In this document: positions 42,656-53,621 of the stretch, piece by piece
Layout of the letters: each line of letters begins with the position of its first letter
Numbering within the stretch: position 1 is the stretch's first letter
Origin: Zygaena filipendulae
Lineage: Eukaryota; Arthropoda; Insecta; Lepidoptera; Zygaenidae
Length of the DNA stretch: 64,000 nt
Direction: 5' to 3'
NCBI GenBank assembly: GCA_907165275.2
Contig: OU015658.1
Location: forward strand, 74,501-138,500
The notes under the pieces: generated by a model
What the model was told of the DNA's origin: nothing
Seen by the model: the letters and a program-made list of their open reading frames with translations, nothing else
The model's database searches: none
Made by a program: the position numbers and the translations under genes

Positions 42656-42879
42656 AATTAGATGAAGAACGCTTTGTAAGTGGAGGACGATTGTAAATGT
42701 ATTTATTTCGACTCATATGAGCAGTTAAACGTGAGTGTAAGCGTAGCATAGCGCTTGCAACACGAGCGGTGTAGGGCGGGCGGGGCGGTGTGCACACGGT
42801 GAGTGAGGGCAGGTGAGCTGCGGGTGCACAGCGGGTCCAGACACGTTGTTTATTAAACTACGTCCGTGAAACACAAAAG

Positions 42880-42960
42880 AGCGCGCTACGCCACCGCCGC
42901 GCTACGAGCGACACGCGTCAAGCGTAGCAGCACTACGACGGCTACGCGATTATGACTTTA
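42880..42960. repeat. CGTAGC-rich cluster 5
   Basis: GCGCGCTACGCCACCGCCGC, GCTACGAGCGACACGCGTCA, AGCGTAGCAGCACTACGACG, GCTACGCGATTATG. A GC patch precedes it (42770-42835). Confidence 0.55.
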
Positions 42961-44155
42961 TCGAATATTCACGTAGCTTGTAGAGTAACAATTAAAAACA
43001 AAATTGAAAATTCTGACCAACCAGTCTAGCATTAGCATACGAATAAGTACAAAAATAAGTTTTTTGGTGGAAATCAAAGGTTTCGGTCACTTATTTTCAT
43101 GTCGATAAAAATGGTTAAAAATGGATTTTGTTGTGTTATAAGGTGCTGTACTGGACGATAATTTTCACAGTGACGGTTTCTCATATGCTCAAGAAGATAA
43201 ACATATGACATTCCGAGCTGATTTCTTCGACTCCTCCTCCTCCTCCTCCTCCAAGAGCTCCGAGAAAGTTCTTGCAAGCTATAATACCGTGGTTTGCAAT
43301 TTCAAATCGTACAATGAAGCATTTTAATAGGAAATATATTGATCTAATTAATTTTACTTGATACTGTCTAAATGCATTATATGCGAAAGTCCATAAAAAA
43401 GAAGAAAGAAAGCACAAAAATGATGCATAAATATTGATATTAATAATTATAGTCAGCGGGTTTTCACAGCTTGTGTTATGAGTATGGTTTTTCAGCGGAT
43501 TTAACAATCATAATTCACTACGGTCGTGAAGTCGCTACTACTTAATCAGCTCTTGCTAATCTCCATCGATAAAAGAAAAAACTGATCACGTGACATGGAC
43601 AAAAATCATTTTTATTATGACTTTTTCATAGATCTTTCAATCTCAATAAAAAAAGAAGTGCTTTATTACATTCTATACTATCCATTCACCTATAACAGAA
43701 ATAAAATTTTGGAAATGTGAATCTGTTCATGGTTTTTTTTTTTTAATCTGCTGGGGTGTTTATAACACTGGCAGAATCTAAAAAGATTATTTTATAAATA
43801 TATACGTACTGTAAGTCCGTATAGAGCAGTCGGTTCTAAAACAAACTGCGCACTTTGGATACTTATTACCATAGTTAGTAATAAAGTTCAACTGCTATCA
43901 AACGCCTACCGTACTGTGAGCGTTACTCCGTGCGAGCGGCACCGCAGGCAGCGGCTAGTCTACTAGCCTATAGTAATGATATTGTAGCAATGATCCACAC
44001 TGATGCAGTGACAAATAATTTAAGTGGATTAATTTAAACATTTACAAGCAATAAGCTAGCAAATGCCCCGGGCCCGCCCGTCCGCCGCCCGCCGGCGCAC
44101 ACCGCTGTGACAAGGGTGGTGTGATCCGGTGATTGTGCTCATTATTGTGGTACAG
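42961..44155. other. Spacer without recognised gene
   Basis: AT-rich apart from the TCC array and a GC patch at 44065-44100. A 108-codon minus frame at 43181-43507 shows no domain. Confidence 0.4.
43231..43252 (+). repeat. TCC microsatellite
   Basis: Seven CTC/TCC units; gives poly-Arg or poly-Gly in the minus frames. Confidence 0.9.
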
Positions 44156-44188
44156 GTGTGGTGGTGGTGGTGGTGACGGTGGTGGTGG
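44156..44188 (+). repeat. GGT microsatellite
   Basis: GTG/GGT array with one GAC interruption (GTGACGGTG). Confidence 0.9.
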
Positions 44189-44294
44189 CAGCGACGTGCT
44201 TGTGCTGCGGGTTTGTTAATAATCAACCCGGCCGGGCAGCACCCCTACTGCGAGACGCGCAATTATATTTATCTTACAATCATAACACGATCTA

Positions 44295-44441
44295 CGAAAA
44301 TCACTCGCGGCTCAACCGATTATCATGAAAGTTTGCATACACGTTGTCAGGGGGTCAGATAGACATAGAATATTTTTAACCAAAAATTCCCGCTGGAACT
44401 CCCAATTTATCGCGGGTGAAACCGCGGGGAACAGCTGTATA
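44295..44441 (-). repeat. Family A repeat, head two-thirds
   Basis: CTCAACCGATTATCATGAAA, GTTTGCATACACGTTGTCAG, AAAATTCCCGCTGGAACTCC, CGCGGGTGAAACCGCGGGGA, ACAGCTGTA. Confidence 0.8.
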
Positions 44442-44785
44442 TAAAAGTAATACTTGATCACATACAAAAAGACATACCGACCAACAGATTAAAATAGTGA
44501 TAAAGTTCGTTACATAATATGCAGCCATTGTACTCACATAGTTAAATTAAGAGTTAAGACCCACTGCACTTCTTCAGTTTGAACTAGACGCGCGATGTGA
44601 CGGCTGGCTGGCTGACGACTCATGGCGGGGGCGCGGGCGGCGCCGCTGACTCGACGCTGTGTGGATAGAGTTCGAATGGATGGACCAATTACATTATTTA
44701 TTCACTGACGGTCGTTATTTCGGGCAAATACATTGCTAATAGTTATACTAATTTACATAAATACCTACCAAACAAATAATTCATA
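44442..44785. other. Spacer with GC patch
   Basis: GC-rich at 44622-44655. Nothing else recognised. Confidence 0.35.
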
Positions 44786-44852
44786 ATTCATTTAATCGCA
44801 AGAATATGGTACAACTAGATGTCAATTTATATTAAATATTTGACCGCATATT
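44786..44852 (+). repeat. ATTCATTTAATCGCAAG repeat, copy 2
   Basis: Counterpart of 10964-11025. An A-rich, possibly minus-strand tail follows to about 45075 (AAATTAAAAT-type low complexity). Confidence 0.55.
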
Positions 44853-45083
44853 CGCCGTATTGGCGTGCAAGTTTATGCAGAATAAAATTAAAGTAAAACA
44901 ATATCCAAATATAATAAAGAATCGACTAAAAAAAACAATCAAAAAGAAAAAAAAATTGTCAACATTAAAATTTAAATAAATCATAATTAATATAAAACCA
45001 AAATTAGATCAAAATTAAAATAAAGGTAAAATTAAATCAAAATTAAAAGGAAAATTAAAAAAACTAGAAGGAAAGAAAAAGTG

Positions 45084-45165
45084 ACATAGGGTACTTTTTA
45101 TTCCAGAATTCCTGTGGGAACTCCGAAATTAACGCTAGTGAAACCGTCAGGGATCGACTAGTGTA
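45084..45165 (-). repeat. Family A repeat, head
   Basis: ACATAGGGTACTTTTTATTC, CAGAATTCCTGTGGGAACTC, CGAAATTAACGC, GTGAAACCG, ending CGACTAGTG. Confidence 0.75.
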
Positions 45166-45611
45166 TTATATACTAGAAAAAGTTTAGAGCGCCACTCTCT
45201 ATCAGATTATTAGGCGCATAAGTGCGAAACCACTTGAGAATATCGGTACTCTACCTACTTATACGTACAGACATGTGACCAGCCAGAGACTCGCTTATTA
45301 GCTGTAGGCCACTCGATCATCGCTTGACTCGGGCTCGTCTTAATGAAGCCTCCACCCCACCCCCTTAGTTAACTAGGGGCTGGACACACAGGGCCGTAAA
45401 CTCGACAGTGGTAATAAAAACTTACGCATCTAGTTACGAGGGGATGGAAGGCGTAATGGAAAAAACCACCCCTAAGCTCATTTATTTTCGTGCGTGACGC
45501 GTGGTTAGGTAGTACCTAGGTACAGATAGCAAAGAACACTCCGACTCGAGTCACATACCCCTTAATGATTTTAATTGAAATGTAAATACTCATATTTACA
45601 TAAGCTCCTAT
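45166..45611. other. Spacer without recognised gene
   Basis: Mixed spacer; nothing recognised. Confidence 0.35.
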
Positions 45612-45755
45612 GAGTTTGTCTGCTTGTCAAGCTTTCAGGCCTTAAGCGATCATTATGTATTTTTACATACACGTGGTCAGAGGTACAGAAAAGGACTTAC
45701 GGTACTTTGTATCTCAGAATTAACGCGCGCAGTTTCCGCAGGGAACAGCTAGTAC
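45612..45755 (-). repeat. Family A repeat, diverged
   Basis: TTTGTCTGCTTGTCAAGCTT, TCAGGCCTTAAGCGATCATT, CATACACGTGGTCAGAGGTA, CAGAAAAGGAC, GGAACAGCTAGTAC. The CCGCGGG box is deleted. Confidence 0.7.
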
Positions 45756-45904
45756 ACAATCAAGGTCTTATCAAGCCGTGGAGTACGTCTCTTGGAACGG
45801 TAGGCAGAAACGATGATCTTTCTACAGCCAAGCTTGTACATTTATTTGTAGGAAACCTTCACTCATTCTGGGGCCTGTTAGATTTTAGTTAGATTTTATT
45901 TATC

Positions 45905-46372
45905 CTCGCATATTCATTTTATGAGAAAGATAAACTCGCCGTGCCTATTACTAGGCTCCATAAAATCTCTAACTATTTTAATGGGCAATGTATACACTTT
46001 TATAACAAGCTTCCAAACGATGTAGTTAACTTGTCAATTAATAAATTTAAGACTTTTATCAAACACAAATTATGCTATAAAGCATATTATAGCGTAGTAG
46101 ATTATTAAAATGACGCAAACGTTTGGAAATGAATTGCTCTATAATTTTTTTTTTTTATTTTGTGTCTAATCCTATTTTATAAGTAGTACCAAGCTACCTG
46201 ATTGTACCAATAATAAAAAAGACAACGCTGCTGAGTTTGTTCTTCTCAGTAGAGCGCGCTTTCCAAACTGATAACCTAATTCATCAACTTAATTTTAAGA
46301 ACCGCTTGCTGATGATTATAAGTGATTGTACCGATCCTAAGTAATAAACATATTTTGATTTGAATTTGAATA
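45905..46372 (+). mobile_element. 5'-truncated LINE, RT C-terminus and 3' end
   Basis: RT fragment, then a 3' UTR containing AATGAATTGCTCTATAA, AAAAAGACAACGCTGCTGAG, TTTGTTCTTCTCAGTAGAGC, GATTATAAGTGATTGTACCG, ATCCTAAGTAATAAACATAT and a TTTGATTTGAATTTGAA tail. Same family as 40750-41060 but longer at the 5' side. Confidence 0.8.
45923..46108 (+). pseudogene. Non-LTR reverse transcriptase, C-terminal fragment
   Basis: 61 codons and a stop: EKDKLAVPITRLHKISNYFN, GQCIHFYNKLPNDVVNLSIN, KFKTFIKHKLCYKAYYSVVD, Y. FYNKLP and KFK-type motifs mark the extreme C-terminus of LINE ORF2. A frameshift seems to lie just upstream, where HFMRK is in another frame. Confidence 0.8.
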
Positions 46373-46381
46373 TGATAAAAC

Positions 46382-46510
46382 TAGCTTTCCCCCCGGTTCT
46401 CTTTCTATTAATAAAAACCGCGTTAAAATCCGTCGCGTAGTTTTAAAGATCTAAGCATACATAGGGACAGACAGACAGCGGGAAGCGACTTTATTTTATA
46501 CTATGCAGTG
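46382..46510 (+). repeat. Family A-related repeat (subfamily B), tail half
   Basis: CTAGCTTTCCCCCCGGTTCT, TAAAAACCGCGTTAAAATCC, GTCGCGTAGTTTTAAAGATC, TAAGCATACATAGGGACAGA, GCGACTTTATTTTATACTAT. The CCGCGGG box is missing. Confidence 0.7.
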
Positions 46511-47199
46511 ATAAGAGGTGCAAACCGAGTGCAATTTTATTTCACACTTCAACAATTTAACGTTCATTTTCTTGCTTTGGTAAAGCTGGCGGATTACGGC
46601 GGCACTTTTTAATGCAGTGGCCATAGAACACGAGGCGCGGTGTCGATGGGCCCACTTTAACATAAACACCTCGTTTCAGCTCTGCATTGAACTGGGTCAA
46701 GCTTGAATGCGAAGAGGCGGCGCCGGACGCGGCTTTAATAATTCAGTACAGGCACCACAACCAGCGGGCACGAGGCGCGCAGGATGCCGCCAAGTTTATC
46801 ACTTAGGGTTGGAAAAACTTGTTAAAACTTGCGGCCCGAGCTTGCTACGTTTCCGTTGAATACAAGCTCTGTATACATTTTTAAGTTGTATGGCTGTTGT
46901 TTATGACGAGTTTAAAAATGGCCCTATCATGAGAATCGTAGCACTATTAAAAATGGAGAACCCTCTTTTCTTAGCTTTGAATAGATTTGTTATTATTTTT
47001 CATATTAATACATTAAATATATCGAGTTTACCAAGTGTAGCGACAGTGAATAAATTTACTGGATGGTAATTACAAGAATCTACAAAATTTATTATTATTA
47101 TTCATTTATTTTTCAGTACTGTAACTAGTGTTACACTTTTAATTGAATTCATTTATCTATATTTATTAATTATTATTATTATTATCTGACGATCACCTT
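46511..47199. other. Spacer without recognised gene
   Basis: A moderately GC-rich stretch at 46600-46800 without a frame of interest. Otherwise AT-rich with an ATT microsatellite near 47165-47185. Confidence 0.35.
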
Positions 47200-47272
47200 T
47201 ACTCAAATTTTATGTATATTACCTAATTTTTTTTTTGTAAAAGTGTAATAAATCTAATCTAATCTAATCAAA
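47200..47272 (+). mobile_element. LINE or SINE 3' tail
   Basis: Reads TTTTGTAAAAGTGTAATAAA followed by three AATCT units and AATC. A polyadenylation-like signal plus simple tail; upstream coding part not found. Confidence 0.5.
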
Positions 47273-48330
47273 CATTAGAGAATAAAAAATCATAAACTTA
47301 ACTTTTGCATGAAGCTGGTTTTCATGAGTACAAAAATAGTTTTAACCCAAAAATAAACTGGTTTTTTTGTTGTTGTATATTTGAACATGCAATCAATTTA
47401 CTCAGTGTCGTTGTGTTGATGTTTCATCTACCATCTTTCATTCATACCATTCAGCTAGTTACTTGTGTAAAAATAAACTATACCTCATCACGCATGTTGA
47501 AGTCAATATGTGTCAATATGTGTGTGTGCGCGGTTGGTGTCAGCCGCGGCGTCAGCGACCCTCGTAGCGTCGGCTTTGTGTCACGGATACAGATCTGTGC
47601 CCAGCGTCCGCGTCAGCTCGCTCGCCGCAGCCTCTGGCTCCGCTAAGCGGCTTAGCTCGCCGAGCCGGCGCCTGGCGCAACAAACACGCGTCGATAACGC
47701 AACCCACGTTCCACGCAACGTTTTTAGAGCTCTGTGCGCCGAGGGTCCAATAAAACTATGATTATAATAATTTTATTATACCTTCACTTACAACATATTC
47801 TCGTCTATCTTTATTGTCAATCAAATGTTGACTGGAAAAAACCTCTCGTGGGATAAAGTAGTTTTTGTTCATAAATAAACTGCTGGCTTACTCTTGAAAA
47901 TTATTTTAGGATGATTTCGATTTAGATTGGAGTTCAAATTGAGATCGTATTTGGCATCGTGTTAATGTCAAAAGATGACGTTTGACAGGTCAATAAATGG
48001 ATTGTTTTCGTTGACAATGAAATGAAGAGACAGATAAATACGATAGAGACGCGATCTCAAAGCTTCAAAAGTAGCAAAATTTGATTCCTTTTCGATCCCA
48101 TTTCGATTCGAGTTCGATTTGATCCTAACGCGATTGCGTCCAGAGTAGGCATGCTGGTTTATGTTTTAAATTCATTTAATATATTTTTGTTATATAAATT
48201 ATAGTAGTATTAAGGATATTGAGATATTTAACATTTAAAGTAAGAGGGACTAACTACACACTAATATACCAGTTAATATATATCACAGTGCCTTAGTATT
48301 ACTGTAATGCTGTGAACTTTTTTTGTGTTA
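47273..48330. other. Spacer with GC patch
   Basis: GC-rich at 47525-47720 with two overlapping frames lacking domains. At 47895-48140 repeated CGATTT/GATCG words suggest an old inverted-repeat element (GATTTCGATTTAGATTGG against the complement of CCATTTCGATTCGAGTTCGA), too weak to call. Confidence 0.35.
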
Positions 48331-48361
<31 letters not shown>

Positions 48362-48363
48362 AT
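48331..48363 (+). repeat. AAAT microsatellite
   Basis: Eight TAAA units, flanked by GTGTTA on the left and TATAACAC on the right. Confidence 0.95.
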
Positions 48364-48796
48364 ATAACACTACGTATAACTAGCTCATATTATACTTGAC
48401 TAAACAAAACTCGAGGCTCCCAGTAGTGACGTCACGGTTCACGCTTGACGCATGTTTTTTTCGTAATCCGTTGAGGCTATAAAGCTGTTTCATTGGAAAA
48501 TAAAAGGGAGAGAATTTTATGTCTGAATAACAGTGGGTATTATACAATATTACGGGACGCTATTACACAAACAGGCGCCGGCTCCAGGCGGGCAGGCAAC
48601 AGACTGGTCTATATGCATTTACTATTGAAACCTTATCTCTTCTGACCTTCATATTTTAATTCACGGTGTCTACAGAAAAATAATTGCGCTAATATTTCTT
48701 TATTTTACTTGCGAAAAATAAATCACAATTTCATGCAAATATAACAGGGAGGGTTACACATACGACATGTTATTTATATTGTTACGCATACGCTAT
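48364..48796. other. Spacer without recognised gene
   Basis: TGACGTCA at 48427; nothing else recognised. Confidence 0.35.
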
Positions 48797-49075
48797 ATTT
48801 TCCCTGCGGTTTCGTCCACGTTAATTTGTGAGGGAGAACTTCGTTGAATTCCTCCTCAGCCGACGGCTCCCGCCTATAAACTTTAGCTTTATAAGTCAAG
48901 TAGTTTTTGAGATTTCGTATTTTAGTCAGTAAATCAGTGACATTCGCTTTTATATTATTATATTTATGGAACGTTAGCTTTTAACCGCGGTTCCGCCTGC
49001 GTCACGTATTTGCGTGATACGCGAACAAACTTAATTAGACACAGACAGACACACAAATATAAATTTTATAAGTTG
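48797..49075 (+). repeat. Two tandem, diverged family A-related copies
   Basis: First: TTTTCCCTGCGGTTTCGTCC, GAATTCC, AGTCAAGTAGTTTTTGAGAT. Second: TTTTAACCGCGGTTCCGCCT, CGCGAACAAACTTAATTAGA, CACAGACAGACACAC. Both are partial. Confidence 0.55.
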
Positions 49076-49411
49076 TTGTTTGGTTTCTGCTATAGAGGTT
49101 TTAGGTAAGAGATAAGACCATTAAGCATTATTTTCGTTAAAATACTTCTTCAGTTTAGTTGTACTGTTTTGTTTTAAGTACGTCTTCACTCATTTCCCAA
49201 ACGCAAGGTAGGTAGGTACTATTCAATGTTTTGTATAAAGGCTTATTCTGATGTGGGTCCTCATCCCCCCTTTTTTTCATCTAAACTCACATTTACTGCT
49301 CCGTTAGAAAAGTGCTGGGAAAATCAAAAGGATTGTCAAAATTCTTTTCGCCGCTTAGTTGGCACTCGCTTGATTTATTAAGTTTAGTTGAGAGAAAGAT
49401 TTTTCCGCCGA
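49076..49411. other. Spacer without recognised gene
   Basis: AT-rich; nothing recognised. Confidence 0.35.
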
Positions 49412-49450
49412 ATTAGCAACAGCGAGCAACGGGGAGCAACGGGGAGCAAT
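49412..49450 (+). repeat. GAGCAACGGG short tandem repeat
   Basis: TTAGCAACA, GCGAGCAACGG, GGAGCAACGGG, GAGCAATCAATAA: four GAGCAAC-like units at about 10-bp spacing (one helical turn), followed by a GGCGGCGGCGAGCGAGC patch at 49500. Confidence 0.6.
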
Positions 49451-49837
49451 CAATAACAGCGGGATGGACAACAATAATATAACAAACGACCGGAGCCGGG
49501 CGGCGGCGGCGAGCGAGCTATTAACTATGTATTAGCTCTGCTACTTTCTACTTCTTCGGAGGCTCTACTATCAGTTACTAAGGCTTTTCTCAACATTCAA
49601 TTCAATACAACCAGGCTGATTGTGACCTATAATGCACTATTTAATTGGCCCTAAGTCAAGGAAACTATTGGCAGCCGAACTCATCGGGATCTAAGTACAA
49701 GGAATGATCGCATCCTAATTGTTTTTTTTATTCGTTATTTCTAAGTGAAAACCTAATTGCTATTGCTTTTCATAAGTTAATCCGTATGTTAATGAAACCT
49801 TATGGCAGATATCGTAGTTGATATCTATATAATTATA
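49451..49837. other. Spacer without recognised gene
   Basis: GC-rich at 49488-49518, otherwise AT-rich; nothing recognised. Confidence 0.35.
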
Positions 49838-49990
49838 AAAATGAATCCCTATTTCCTTTGGTCACGGCATCACGCGTGAACGGCTGAACCAATTTAACAA
49901 ATTCTTTTTTGTTGTGTTTATTATTGTGCGGAGAAGATTTTGAAACTCACGCGCGTGAATCTCTGAAACGGTTGGACTGATTTTGACGGA
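49838..49990 (+). repeat. CATCACGCGTGAACGGCTG-type repeat
   Basis: TATAAAAATGAATCCCTATT, CACGGCATCACGCGTGAACG, GCTGAACCAATTTAACAAAT, TTGTTGTG, GGAGAAGATTTTGAAACTCA, CGCGCGTGAATCTCTGAAAC. A distinct interspersed repeat also common in moths; single copy here. Confidence 0.6.
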
Positions 49991-50011
49991 ACTTTCACTG
50001 CTAATTAGCTA

Positions 50012-50577
50012 ATTAAAATTAAAAAATTAAAAATTGTTTATTTCTTAACCAAAAGTATTTTTACATATATGGTTTGTTGGACATCCTTTTAAGTATAAAT
50101 ATATACTTGTGTCAGGATATCCAGCTCTTCCATATCGATAATAAAAACGAATATAAAACAAGATATACATTACAATTAGTTTTACAATAAATTATACATA
50201 TTTATAAGAAAACAAAATATAACAAAAAGAAAACCAAAAAGTTTAGCGTGTGTATGTTTGTGTATGTGTAACTGTGAGTGGGTGTGTATGTGTGTGTGTG
50301 TGTGTGTGTTAGTGTGTGTTTGTTTATGTATAATTTTATGTTATTACACTCATCAGGTCCTCAACTTCACTGCAGCTCTTAGTTTTCAACCATTCAGCCA
50401 CTCGTTTTTTTAATTCATGGGCTTGAAGCGGGTAGATGTCTAGGATTCTATTTATTTAGTTGTAAAGGGTAACTGACCGATTTCTATAGTTACCACCAGC
50501 AAATGCAGTTTTAACAAGACACTTATCAACAATATCTTTCCTTCTTTTATGTAATATGTTTACATCATACGAGAGTG
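50012..50577 (-). mobile_element. 5'-truncated LINE, RT C-terminus, 3' UTR and tail
   Basis: The minus strand has an RT C-terminal frame (50572-50336), a 3' UTR with a CA/GT microsatellite (50285-50318 on the plus strand), and an end TGGTTAAGAAATAAACAATT followed by TTTAATTTTTTAATT. The dinucleotide array in the 3' UTR is probably secondary. Confidence 0.75.
50336..50572 (-). pseudogene. Non-LTR reverse transcriptase, C-terminal fragment with one stop
   Basis: Reads SYDVNILHKRRKDIVDKCLV, KTAFAGGNYRNRSVTLYN, stop, INRILDIYPLQAHELKKRVA, EWLKTKSCSEVEDLMSVIT. The in-frame TAA (within TACAACTAAATA) probably replaced a lysine codon in an LYNK-IN context. The downstream half stays open, so the copy has otherwise decayed little. 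The family differs from the fragments at 37139 and 45923. Confidence 0.75.
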
Positions 50578-50611
50578 TGTGTTAGTGTTAGCTGATGTTA
50601 TAAGGAGTAAA

Positions 50612-50682
50612 TTAGGCTACTTTGGAGTTCCTAAGGGAATTCCGAAACTCACGCGAGTGAAACCGCGGGGCGCAGCTAGTTA
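50612..50682 (-). repeat. Family A repeat, head fragment
   Basis: GGCTACTTTGGAGTTCCTAA, GGGAATTCCGAAACTCACGC, GAGTGAAACCGCGGGGCGCA, GCTAGT. Confidence 0.75.
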
Positions 50683-51269
50683 AATAAACGTTGTTAGTGT
50701 AAACACAAAAATTATAATTTTTATTCAAAACCAAACATTGTCATTATCATCTTTGTTGCAACACCTCGAGACTCGTAGACTGTGAAACTCGTGTTAGGGG
50801 TGCGCCAGGCACAGGCAAGGAGACCGATGAGTAATGGCTTGTTTTTCTCCTAATAAACATATCCTTCCCGAAATTATCGGCAAAGTTTTTATCTGTTCCT
50901 CAGAAGGGGAACGCCGTCCATTATCCTCGTTTATTCCGATAACAATACCTACCGGAATAGTCGAAGAGAGTTTTAAACTTAGTATCTACCTACCTAATGA
51001 ACGTTTTTAGGTAAGTCGTATCGTCGTCCGAATTTACAGCTGAACAAATTTAAATAAAAACCCATTCATAATTATTATTTCATTTGTAACTGTAAATTTA
51101 TATAATCTTAAACGTCAATGAGACCTCTATGAGACCTTTACTTCGTATTTGCTATAAAAACTAAAGAAAACAGGTCAACTCATTATTCCTTAGTTAAACT
51201 AATGCACTTATATTATATTTAAATATAAATCATAAGTGAAAAATGAATAAAAAAAAAAGATAAGTCGAT
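50683..51269. other. Spacer without recognised gene
   Basis: AT-rich; nothing recognised. Confidence 0.35.
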
Positions 51270-51325
51270 TTATTGCGTAGTTTTCTGCGCGTTAACGATT
51301 ATAATAGTCAACTTGGCTAAGGGGG
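51270..51325 (+). mobile_element. Solo end of the CCCCTTAGCC-type element
   Basis: GTAGTTTTCTGCGCGTTAAC, GATTATAATAGTCAACTTGG, CTAAGGGGG: the outer 55 bp of the arm of 56111-56910, without a partner. Confidence 0.6.
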
Positions 51326-51659
51326 CTGTACAGTGTTCTCTAACACGGGCCACCGAAGGGGTGGGCGGGGGGCGGGGTAGGGGGTATGTAGTGTTGAGCA
51401 TTTGCGTGTGCAGTGGCGCGGCTCTCCGACTAACTTCAGTGCTTCAGCTCTCGTCGCTTTGACGAGCAATGTTCGCGACACACGTGAGCCGACACGTGAC
51501 GTCAGCGACGGAGCCTTCACTCCGCGTCGCACCTCATTTCAAGTTGGTTAATTAAATCTACGCGCGAAGTCAGTGTGTCTGCCGAGAGGTAGGTACAGCT
51601 CGTATAGAGAGTTTTGGAAACAATGCTTTGTATGTGTAACCATTTATGTACATAATAGT
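51326..51659. other. Spacer with GC patch and CRE octamer
   Basis: GGGCGGGGGGCGGGGTAGGG at about 51363; TGACGTCA at 51497 next to CACGTG. The 71-codon minus frame has no domain. Confidence 0.4.
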
Positions 51660-51960
51660 ATAAATGCAGATGTAACTTTGTTTGTTCGTTTGTTTGTTGA
51701 ACTTTAATGGATTTTATAACTAGCTGTGTCCCGTGATTTCACCCGCGTGAGTTTCGAAATTACCGCAAGAACTCTGATAATGATAAAAGTGAAAATGAAA
51801 AAAATCAGCTAATTGCCAGTGAAAGTTCCATCAAAATGGTTCCAACCGTTTCGGTGAAAAACTGTTGCTCGCGAGATTTGCGGAGTTCCCGCGGGAATTC
51901 CGAGATAAAAAGTACCCTATATCCTTCTCTGTACCCCTGACATCGTGTCAGCTCGCGATT
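51660..51960 (+). repeat. Mosaic of two or three family A-related fragments
   Basis: A tail piece (51660-51705, TTGTTTGTTCGTTTGTTTG), a head (51719, CTAGCTGTGTCCCGTGATTT, CACCCGCGTGAG), then at 51882 a second head-proximal block GAGTTCCCGCGGGAATTCCG to CTGTACCCCTGACATCGTGT. Suggests insertion of one copy into another. Confidence 0.7.
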
Positions 51961-52840
51961 TCGTAAGCTTTTTTATCGTCATTATTATTGTAGAATGGTC
52001 TAATCTCTATAATCTCAGCAAAACTAAAAGCATTTTTGCAATTCAGCTGTTGACCGCTAATGGGATTTCCCCCGGGGAGCACCGAGCGCTTCGCGCGTGA
52101 AAAACCCGGGACAATAAACTGAAAAGGTAATTACATTCTATGCGATGACGTCACGGAGTCGCAGCGGGGACGCAGCGGACACGCAGCGGTTAACAGCGGA
52201 ATTGGATCGCGTTTGCGAGTTTTTGTTCCGAGCGACTATTTGTGACGTTAACAACAGCTCCATGCATACACTACATTATACATATCTATACACCATATAT
52301 AATATAGAGGGCAGGGCTGTAAACTCAAACGAGAGACTTTTTGAAGGAAAGTATTCAGTAGGTACTAGGTTCTAATAGCATATTATGTCTAAAACATTTT
52401 TGTACATGAATTATCGAGGGTTTGAAATATATCCCTCATTTAGATAATATGACAGCGTTTTGGTTGCTAAAAACTGCGGTTTTATATGACCGGTGTTTTG
52501 TTTCGGGACGCCCGTAAAAGGTATAATTATTTCATAGCCATATCATATTATGATGAGTAATAGCGCCTGTGTCGCGCCTGTGGCATGTAATTCTCGCTAA
52601 TTGTAATTATCATTTCGTTCTGAACCGATTGCGACGACCCAAATGTGTAATTGTAAAATCTCAGTTAAATTCCACATAAAAAAGTGAAACAGAATTTTTA
52701 AAATTCATGCAACTCTTTCTGTTAGTGCCATACGAGCTTAAAGAATTTTTTAATTTTTTTGTAATGTTTCTATACCTAGCACAGGCGCGCCTTAGGTTCT
52801 TTATTTTTATATAACTCATACTAATCCTAGTCCTAGTCCT
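51961..52840. other. Spacer with CRE octamer
   Basis: TGACGTCA at 52146, followed by GCAGCGGGGACGCAGCGGAC, ACGCAGCGG (GCAGCGG three times at 10-11 bp spacing). Otherwise AT-rich; nothing recognised. Confidence 0.4.
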
Positions 52841-53050
52841 ACTAATATTATAAATGTGTAAGTGTGGATGTTTGGACGTTTAGATGTTTGGATGTTTGTT
52901 ACTCAATCACGCAAAAACGGCTTAACGGATTTGGATGAAATTTGGCATGCACGTTGTCAGGGGTACAGAGAAGGATATAGGGTACTTTTTATCTCGGAAT
53001 TCCCACGGGTACTCCGAAATTACCGCGGGTGAATCCGCGGGGCACAGCTA
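52841..53050 (-). repeat. Family A repeat, best-preserved full copy
   Basis: TACTAATATTATAAATGTGT, GGATGTTTGGACG with a triplicated GGATGTTT-like word, TTGTTACTCAATCACGCAAA, AACGGATTTGGATGAAATTT, GGCATGCACGTTGTCAGGGG, TACAGAGAAGGATATAGGGT, ACTTTTTATCTCGGAATTCC, CACGGG, TTACCGCGGGTGAATCCGCG, GGGCACAGCTA. Useful as a reference copy (about 210 bp). Confidence 0.9.
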
Positions 53051-53621
53051 TTAATCTTATAACTTGGTAATTTTTCTTCATATGGTAAAAAAAACGTTAA
53101 ACTGGTAGATAGGTAGGTACCTATTTTGGCCAATTAAGATACATAGTACTTTCGATCATGGTATACCAGAGAGATCCCGAGGAAATCCCGAAATTCGCAA
53201 AAGTATAGGCACTGGTTAATTAATTTAACTTTTGTTTCATCAAAATCCACTCCATCATTACAAAAGCCCGCGGCAAATGGGGTCTCTGAAACTCCGATTC
53301 AATTTCGGCACAGTTTAATATGAGTAGTTGCTCAACTTGAAGTCACTAAGTGAAGTTTGACACACGTTCCGTTAACATCGTCTTGATGAAAGCAGCTGCT
53401 TCTACAAGCCAAACCGCAAACCGCTGCGTTAACGTAACATCGTTATGTTATCGTTAAGTTATCGAATGGAGTTCCCCGGCCGCGCCGGCGCCACACTGTG
53501 CGGTTACCTCCGACCCGCCCCGGTATCCAAGCAAAAGCAATATCAAGCAATTCGGATACTTACTCAATTCGAGTGTTTTGATATTGCTTTGTTTTTATGT
53601 AATCTATACTTCTATATTATA
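53051..53621. other. Spacer without recognised gene
   Basis: AT-rich; a small GC patch at 53474-53525. Nothing recognised. Confidence 0.35.

Noticed and set aside
47895..48140. Possible inverted-repeat element with CGATTT words
   Set aside because: Arms align only weakly by eye and could be local low complexity; kept as a note in the spacer entry.
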